From: Teretinema zuelzerae
GTDB lineage: Bacteria; Spirochaetota; Spirochaetia; Treponematales; Treponemataceae
Direction of reading: 5' to 3'
DNA: 64,000 nucleotides
Assembly (NCBI RefSeq): GCF_021021555.1
Contig: NZ_JAINWA010000003.1
Coordinates: forward strand, 62,001-126,000
Shown: piece by piece, positions 59,045 through 64,000 of the stretch
Layout of the letters: each line of letters begins with the position of its first letter
How positions within the stretch are numbered: the first letter of the stretch is position 1
Translations under genes and position numbers: made by a program
The notes under the pieces: model-generated
Seen by the model: the letters and a program-made list of their open reading frames with translations, nothing else
Databases searched by the model: none
Told to the model about the DNA's origin: nothing

Positions 59045-60007
59045 ATGGAATTTCAGCATTTTACCACAACCAGCGACGACGAAGGAAGACGGCTTGACCG
59101 CGTTATAAAGCGGATGCTGCCGTCTTCATCGCTTTCAGCCCTCTATCGGTTAATAAGAAAGGGCTTGATCCGGGTAGATGCGGCCCGCTGCAATCCCGAT
59201 ACTGTTGTGCATGTCGGTAACGACATAACCATAGCGGTCATAGATGAAACCCTGTCCGATCTTCGCCGAACGGCATCTGATTTCCAGGATCCCACGATGC
59301 CGCAAACAGGCGATGATAGGTCGCCCTGCCCGTTTCCGGTACTCTTTGAAAATTCAGATCTTCTTTTTATTAATAAGCCCTCGGGAGTCCCTGTTCACGG
59401 CGACGGCGGATTGGACAGATTGATCGGACAGGCAGAGTCTGCCTCAAGATCCCTCTCGTTCCGTTCTGGCCCCTTGCACCGCCTCGACAAGGAAACAAGC
59501 GGAGTAATCGCATTTTCGCGCTCGCTGCATGGGGCTCAATGGTTTTCAGAAGGCATGCAGACACATGCCTTTAACAAACTCTATCTCGGAATCGTAGAAG
59601 GCCGTCTGGAGGAACCGGAGAGATGGGAAGACAGGGATGAATACGGCCGTCCGATGATTACCCGAATACTGCCGATTTCGGATGGGTCAGGGAGCCTGAG
59701 AAATATCTCTTTGATTCTCTACCGGATTGAAACCGGACGAAAGCATCAGATACGCATTCAGTCTTCGTTACGGGGCTATCCGCTTCTGGGAGACGCTCGC
59801 TACGGATCAAAAAAGGGCGGGCCGTATTATCTGCATGCTGGATGCCTGAAATTCCCCGAAGACCGCTTGGAGGGTTTGCCCCCGGAAATAACCGCACCCC
59901 TTCCCGAACGGTTTATCTCTCTGCTTCGTAAAGACTTTCCGGAAAATGTGCTTGCGTTGGTGCAGAGCAAAGCCGTATACTGTAGCGAGAATGAAGAGCT
60001 TCAGTGA
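59045..60007 (+). CDS. RluA/RluC/RluD-family pseudouridine synthase
   Basis: 320 residues from ATG 59045, which lies directly after a promoter; upstream in-frame codons lie across that promoter and the divergent gene. An N-terminal S4-like RNA-binding segment (GRRLDRVIKRMLPSSSLSALYRLIRKGLIRVD) precedes the synthase domain with LFINKPSGVPVHG, HRLDKETSGVIAFSRS (catalytic Asp of H-R-L-D), and TGRKHQIRIQ. It isomerises uridine in rRNA; which site is unclear. Its 3' end overlaps the next gene by 17 bp. Confidence 0.92.
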   Translation: MEFQHFTTTSDDEGRRLDRVIKRMLPSSSLSALYRLIRKGLIRVDAARCNPDTVVHVGNDITIAVIDETLSDLRRTASDFQDPTMPQTGDDRSPCPFPVLFENSDLLFINKPSGVPVHGDGGLDRLIGQAESASRSLSFRSGPLHRLDKETSGVIAFSRSLHGAQWFSEGMQTHAFNKLYLGIVEGRLEEPERWEDRDEYGRPMITRILPISDGSGSLRNISLILYRIETGRKHQIRIQSSLRGYPLLGDARYGSKKGGPYYLHAGCLKFPEDRLEGLPPEITAPLPERFISLLRKDFPENVLALVQSKAVYCSENEELQ

Positions 60008-60875
60008 TCTGTATTGGTTTTTCAAGGGCGTTCAGGTCTTCGCCCTTGTGGGTGAAAGCGGCACCGGTAAAAGCTTCCGCGCCAAACTTCTCGCGCAAAA
60101 ATACGGCATTGAACTCATCATCGACGACGGCTTATTGATCAGGGACGATAAAATTCTGGCCGGTCATTCCGCTAAAAGGGAACAGACATTTCTCGCCGCC
60201 GTCCGGGTGGCTTTGTTCGACGATAAAACGCATCGGGACCTGGTCGCTAAGGCTCTTCAGTCGCAGAGCTTCAAGAAGATTCTTATTCTCGGAACATCGG
60301 AAAAGATGGTGAACAGGATAGCGACGAGGCTTCAGTTGCCGCCTCCGCAACGCATCATCAAAATAGAAGAAATCGCGACTCAGGAAGAGATTGAACATGC
60401 GATCCGTTCGCGCAGAGTCGAGGGAAAACACGTCATTCCGGTTCCCTCTATAGAAGTGCAGCGCAATTATCCCCAGATTTTTTATGATCGCGTTCGGGTT
60501 CTGTTGAAACGAAAATCGAACCCGCTCGGGGCGAAACAGCACTCGAAGGTATTCGAGAAGTCCGTCGTCAGGCCCGAGTTCTCCAAGGGCGGCAGGGTCA
60601 CCATATCCGAAGCAGCGTTGAGCCAGATGGTAATTCATTGCGTGCATGAGTTCGATTCCGACATACGGATTAAGAAACTCACCATCAAGTCCGACTCTCA
60701 GGGCTATCGGCTGGTTATCATCATAGATGTGCCGTTCGGCACGCAATTAACCGGAAAAATTCATAAAATGCAAGCGTATGTAATTGAAAATATCGAACGA
60801 TTTACCGGCATCCTTATCGAGGATGTGCATATCATTATCGATAAAATAACTAAAACTCCCGGAGGAATGCGATGA
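59991..60875 (+). CDS. P-loop ATPase-like protein fused to an Asp23/Gls24-like domain
   Basis: 294 residues from ATG 59991. A Walker A ALVGESGTGKS (residues 18-28) lies near the N-terminus, with kinase-like IIDDGLLIRDDK and LILGTSEKM following. After a linker comes a domain from about 200 (GGRVTISEAALSQMVIHCVHEFDSDIRIKKLTIKS ... LTGKIHKMQAYVIENIERFTGI) with the look of the alkaline-shock Asp23/Gls24 family. I know of no standard name for this fusion. TATACT ends 9 nt before the ATG, but the -35 is poor. Coupled by ATGA to the next gene. Confidence 0.75.
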   Translation: MKSFSDLYWFFKGVQVFALVGESGTGKSFRAKLLAQKYGIELIIDDGLLIRDDKILAGHSAKREQTFLAAVRVALFDDKTHRDLVAKALQSQSFKKILILGTSEKMVNRIATRLQLPPPQRIIKIEEIATQEEIEHAIRSRRVEGKHVIPVPSIEVQRNYPQIFYDRVRVLLKRKSNPLGAKQHSKVFEKSVVRPEFSKGGRVTISEAALSQMVIHCVHEFDSDIRIKKLTIKSDSQGYRLVIIIDVPFGTQLTGKIHKMQAYVIENIERFTGILIEDVHIIIDKITKTPGGMR

Positions 60876-62095
60876 ACATAAAACGCGTCATGCTTATAAC
60901 GCTGTTTAGCGCGGTTGTGTCCTGTGGATTCGCACAAGCGACGCTGCTTCACACAGACGGAATATATCAGTTCGAGTATCCGGAAACCTTCGACGGGATC
61001 GAAGAAGTTTCCCGTGCATTTACGTCTTTCCATCGATATTATTCCGATTTTTTCAGATTCGCAGATCAAAGCGGGACGTCCTTATTGCGCGTCGTGATTT
61101 TGCCTGACCGCGATTCATTCGAAACCTACATTCAAAACAGAATCGGAGAACGGAGAAGCGGCTTTTTATTCCTGAAATACGCCAAAAAAGAGCTTTCGGA
61201 ATTGGTGTTGTATCCTTCCCTTTCGGCTTCAGGTGAAACGCTCCGGGGTTTTGACGCGTTCGCCGGGCCTGTCCTGCTGCGCCAGCTGTACCTGCAGTAT
61301 CTATACGCTCACGTTTCAGAACCGCCTCTGTGGGTTCGAGACGGGTTTCAGGCCTGTTTTGAAACGTTGAACTGGGATTCGCAAACCGGTGCCGTAAGAG
61401 AAACGAGCGGGGAACCATGGCTTGAGTCTGCAAAAAGCTTGTATGCCGACTCCCAGAAACGGCTCCCTGCATCCGCCATCCTTTCGGCAGTCACCGGTTC
61501 ATACGAAGCAGTCCGCTTTTACCCCCAGGCATGGGCTTTCGCTACATTTTTGAAGACAACCGAGAATCCCGAATATCAAAGATTTCTCTATGAAACCTTC
61601 ATTATACTCGGAAACAATGGACGGTATAACGATTCGAGCCTCCAGGAGAACACCGATTCGGTGAAGATCCGCTTCGTTCGTTTTTTCGACGTTGCGGAAG
61701 CGGATGAAAATTTCGCCGTGTGGCTATCGGGAAAATATACTTTTAATGAATTGATTCAATTCGGCGTTACTTTATACAACTCTGGAGAGTACGCGGCTGC
61801 AGGCAAACGCCTCAGGGAAGCCGCTCTGATCCGTCCGCAGGATCCTCTTGTTTCGTATTACCTGGGCTTGGTCGCGTATTCGGAGAAGAATTATGAAGAA
61901 GCCCGGACCCGGTATATTCAGGCCCAGCAGTTCGGGGCGGAAGCGTCGACAGTGCTCTGGGCCCTCGCTCTCAACGCGTGGAGTTCAGGCGATATGGCCG
62001 AAGCGAAAAAGCACCTGCTCTCCGTGAAGGAAACCAACCCCGGCAAATACGGGGAACGAGCGGATAAGCTTCTTCAGTCGATTCCTTCGCCCTGA
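60872..62095 (+). CDS. Exported TPR protein with peptidase-MA-like region
   Basis: 407 residues. A signal peptide (about 1-22) with a possible lipobox at C18, or cleavage after AQA, indicates export. Residues about 50-260 follow the layout of peptidase-MA-like domains, but the zinc motif H-E-x-x-H is absent (LLRQLYLQYLYAH at that place). The C-terminal 120 residues hold at least two TPRs (LIQFGVTLYNSGEYAAAGKRLREAALIRPQD and SYYLGLVAYSEKNYEEARTRYIQAQQFG). It is probably a periplasmic structural or binding protein. Confidence 0.75.
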   Translation: MNIKRVMLITLFSAVVSCGFAQATLLHTDGIYQFEYPETFDGIEEVSRAFTSFHRYYSDFFRFADQSGTSLLRVVILPDRDSFETYIQNRIGERRSGFLFLKYAKKELSELVLYPSLSASGETLRGFDAFAGPVLLRQLYLQYLYAHVSEPPLWVRDGFQACFETLNWDSQTGAVRETSGEPWLESAKSLYADSQKRLPASAILSAVTGSYEAVRFYPQAWAFATFLKTTENPEYQRFLYETFIILGNNGRYNDSSLQENTDSVKIRFVRFFDVAEADENFAVWLSGKYTFNELIQFGVTLYNSGEYAAAGKRLREAALIRPQDPLVSYYLGLVAYSEKNYEEARTRYIQAQQFGAEASTVLWALALNAWSSGDMAEAKKHLLSVKETNPGKYGERADKLLQSIPSP

Positions 62096-62116
62096 TAGCG
62101 ATTCGATCTTCTTAAT

Positions 62117-63292
62117 CTATACGCTTTCAGGTTTTCTTCTTCTCCGCCTGCGCGGAGCAGGTTTGCCTTCTCTGCCCTCGTCGGGACCGGCGTCCCCGCG
62201 GGGCCTGTTTCTGTCGCCCTCGGGACCCTTTTTATCGCGCGGTTTCGGCATGCGCACATGCAAACCGCCTTCCTTCAGGCAAAATCTCACGGCGAATTCC
62301 AATTCGATGCGCGGCGGATTCATCGGCATAATGTAGCGTCTGCATTCATGATAGACTTTGTTATACACCTCGGAAGGCGGTCCGTTCCAATCGGCAATGA
62401 TTTGCACGAGATCTTTGATCAGGAACACGAGTTTTCTTCCGAGACGGCAATCCTCGCCTTTCGCGACCATAAGGTCGAGTTGTTCAAGGCTCGAGGCGTA
62501 ATTCCGCGAAAATCCCGCACTTCCGTCGATCATGCTCGCGGCAGCAGGCTGAAGATACATAAAAAGTCCGTATCGTATCGCGTTTTCTACGATGCCGTGC
62601 GCGTTTCCTGAATTGACTATCTTGATTATTTCTTCCGTCAGGCGGGAGGGCGATACCGGCTGCAACAACGGCGCGGATTTGTTAAGAGTGAAACGGAGTG
62701 AAAAAGGAATCCTGCATCCGGTGCTCACCGAGTATTTTACTGCGCGGAGCATTCGCACCGGATCATCCTTGAAAATTATTTTTAAAGGAATGACCGGCTT
62801 CAGTATCCTGTTTCGGATATCTTTCACTCCGCCGACATAGTCGATCAACTGTTCTTTCAGGGGATCGTAGTACAAGGCGTTCATGGTAAAATCTCTTCGC
62901 TGAACGTCTTCATCCATCGTGCCGAAACTGTTTCCGGTCGTGCCGTCGGCCAACGAACGGAAAGTAGAAACCTCGAAGATTTTTTCGCCGAAGAAAATAT
63001 GCACCAGCCTGAAGCGTTTCCCGATGATGCGGGAATTCCTGAACAGGCGCTTGATTTTTGCCGGCTCGGCATTTGTTACGATATCGAAGTCTTTCGGGGT
63101 TTTGCCAATGAGCAAATCCCTGACGGCGCCGCCGACCAGGTACCCTTCGTATCCGTAATTACGCAGATGGCTGACGATCCGCACTGCTTCGGGATCGATC
63201 AGCTCGCGGCGTATTGCATGCTCGTTTTTTGTGTAGATCAGGGCTTTACGCACTGCCTTGCCCCGCGAATCGGGGCTATATCTGGTTAACAT
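62117..63292 (-). CDS. pcnB: Poly(A) polymerase/tRNA nucleotidyltransferase-family protein (PcnB-like)
   Basis: 391 residues. The class II nucleotidyltransferase head shows YLVGGAVRDLLIGKTPKDFDIVTNAEP (G-G and D-x-D catalytic Asps), RRDFTMNALYYDP and DPVRMLRAVKYS. The long Arg/Lys/Pro-rich C-terminus (about 350-391) resembles the basic tail of PcnB rather than CCA enzymes. Since the two tRNAs here do not encode CCA, a CCA-adding enzyme must exist; this one could be either, with PcnB favoured. TTGACA-17-GAAAAT lies upstream, 11 nt before the ATG, with no Shine-Dalgarno. Confidence 0.87.
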   Translation of the reverse strand: MLTRYSPDSRGKAVRKALIYTKNEHAIRRELIDPEAVRIVSHLRNYGYEGYLVGGAVRDLLIGKTPKDFDIVTNAEPAKIKRLFRNSRIIGKRFRLVHIFFGEKIFEVSTFRSLADGTTGNSFGTMDEDVQRRDFTMNALYYDPLKEQLIDYVGGVKDIRNRILKPVIPLKIIFKDDPVRMLRAVKYSVSTGCRIPFSLRFTLNKSAPLLQPVSPSRLTEEIIKIVNSGNAHGIVENAIRYGLFMYLQPAAASMIDGSAGFSRNYASSLEQLDLMVAKGEDCRLGRKLVFLIKDLVQIIADWNGPPSEVYNKVYHECRRYIMPMNPPRIELEFAVRFCLKEGGLHVRMPKPRDKKGPEGDRNRPRGDAGPDEGREGKPAPRRRRRRKPESV

Positions 63293-63303
63293 GAGTGATA
63301 TCT

Positions 63304-63332
63304 ATTTTCTACGGAAAGGAGCTTCCTGTCAA
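63304..63332 (-). promoter_or_regulatory. Possible sigma-70-type promoter of pcnB
   Basis: On the minus strand, TTGACA (63332-63327), a 17-nt spacer and GAAAAT (63309-63304), then 11 nt to the ATG. The -35 is perfect and the -10 weak. Confidence 0.5.
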
Positions 63333-64000
63333 CGGGAGCCGGCAGGTGCGGCTGTCGACGAAAGAATCTGATCTATCCATCCCCTGATATCGGATGAAAC
63401 CTCGTCCCTGCATGTTTCATTCAGCAATTCATGTCGGGCGCCGGGATAGAGCTTGATTTCCGCCGCGATTCCCCGGTTCCGGTACATGCTGCACAGTTTT
63501 TCTACTGTTTTACCGTAGCCTCCCACCGGGTCATGGTCTCCCGCAATGAGAAAAACAGGCAGATCTCGAGGAATACGGTCGAGATTAGCCTGTTTATGAA
63601 TTTTTAAAAGGCCTGAGGTGAGGTCCTGGAAAAACCCTGCCGTGCAGGTAAAGCCTGTCCAGGGAGACGCGTCGTATTTTTCCACTTCCTTTTCGTCGCG
63701 GGAAAGCCAGGCGTTCGGGCTGGACGGAGCATCGATTTTAGCATTGTAGGTTCCGAACGATAGCTGAGTCAGCAAGGGAGAAGGCTTTTTCCTGCCGTTC
63801 GCCGCGCAAACGCAATCGGCCGCGAACTTTCCTAAAATGGTCATTACCGGGTCGGGGCCGCGTGTTCCGCACAGAACGCATCCGGAAAGAAGGTTTCCAT
63901 GATTTTCTATATAATACTGTCCGATGAACGACCCGAAGGAATGAGCGAATAAAAACACAGGCATGCCGTGAAGCCGCCGGCGTATTTCATCTGTAAGCTC
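63329..64000 (-). CDS. Alpha/beta hydrolase, lysophospholipase-like (partial, runs off right edge)
   Basis: 224 codons are visible to the window edge with no start needed; the frame continues through an internal Met at 63964. The nucleophile elbow is FLFAHSFGSFIGQYY (A-H-S-F-G). The acid/base pair is readable as VFLIAGDHDPVGGYG (Asp) and YPGARHELLNE (His). This is the serine-aminopeptidase S33/monoglyceride-lipase-like group. The N-terminal part lies outside the window. Its 3' end abuts the pcnB promoter. Confidence 0.88.
   Translation of the reverse strand, partial: ELTDEIRRRLHGMPVFLFAHSFGSFIGQYYIENHGNLLSGCVLCGTRGPDPVMTILGKFAADCVCAANGRKKPSPLLTQLSFGTYNAKIDAPSSPNAWLSRDEKEVEKYDASPWTGFTCTAGFFQDLTSGLLKIHKQANLDRIPRDLPVFLIAGDHDPVGGYGKTVEKLCSMYRNRGIAAEIKLYPGARHELLNETCRDEVSSDIRGWIDQILSSTAAPAGSR

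Noticed and set aside
1-64000. CRISPR arrays, insertion sequences, prophage or integrase genes
   Set aside because: No regularly spaced direct repeats, transposase motifs or attachment-like repeats were seen. The only tandem repeat noted is the in-frame 48-bp one.

Overview
The window reads as chromosome of a spirochaete, most likely in or near Treponema. Supporting this are the block dnaG-rpoD-zinc-ribbon protein-mreBCD-PBP2-rodA, treponeme-type fused radical-SAM/DUF2344 and GldG-like proteins, paired DUF115 (MAF) proteins, relaxed lipoboxes and an Rnf-like cluster. Shikimate-pathway (chorismate mutase) and glycogen genes argue against the most reduced pathogens. No insertion sequence, prophage, integrase or CRISPR array is visible. 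Genes are densely packed, with many ATGA, TGATG or TAATG junctions. No search could be run, so family calls rest on motifs read by eye.

Layout: 1-3120 holds an edge-truncated membrane-anchored protein, a small membrane protein, chorismate mutase, glycogen synthase and two tRNAs (Thr, Tyr) with a terminator. 3129-17180 is mostly one-directional: a YkgJ Cys-cluster protein, an MBL hydrolase, a 59-aa protein, MltG, primase and the principal sigma factor in a chain of overlapping starts, then a coiled-coil zinc-ribbon protein, RNase P RNA, a TPR protein and the elongasome set mreB-mreC-mreD-PBP2-rodA. 17198-19741 is a B12/radical-SAM tRNA-modification-like protein. 19899-23410 (minus) is a nitrate/taurine-type ABC uptake cassette whose ATPase is frameshifted, plus an SLC13-like permease. 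23550-26360 is pyruvate phosphate dikinase with an unusual Lys/Ala-rich tail. 26458-34076 holds a CapA-like lipoprotein, a DEAH helicase, HemW, a signal-peptidase-I-like protein without clear catalytic residues, SmpB, and envelope proteins. 34210-42804 is a five-gene run: a giant acidic protein, a 317-aa unknown, two MAF-type DUF115 proteins and a two-TM degenerate GGDEF-like protein. 42842-50606 holds a GldG-like protein, RNase Z, an isochorismatase-family hydrolase, a FemAB-like transferase and MetRS. 50663-58978 (minus) is an Rnf-like operon with a GH57-like protein at its end and membrane proteins at its head. 59045-64000 holds a pseudouridine synthase, a P-loop/Asp23-like fusion, a TPR envelope protein, a PcnB-like nucleotidyltransferase and an edge-truncated lysophospholipase-like hydrolase.

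Most notable: (1) The Rnf-like operon keeps RnfC and RnfB iron-sulphur motifs. It appears to lack the flavinylation motifs of RnfG and RnfD, two of the four intramembrane Fe-S cysteines of RnfA/RnfE, the RnfC nucleotide loop and the RnfB Fes domain. It is translationally coupled to a GH57-like protein whose nucleophile is replaced. (2) At least seven genes have a recognisable sigma-70 promoter whose -10 box ends 6-9 nt before the ATG and no Shine-Dalgarno, which predicts leaderless mRNAs. (3) The acidic-protein/DUF115/GGDEF-like cluster is a coherent operon of unassigned function.
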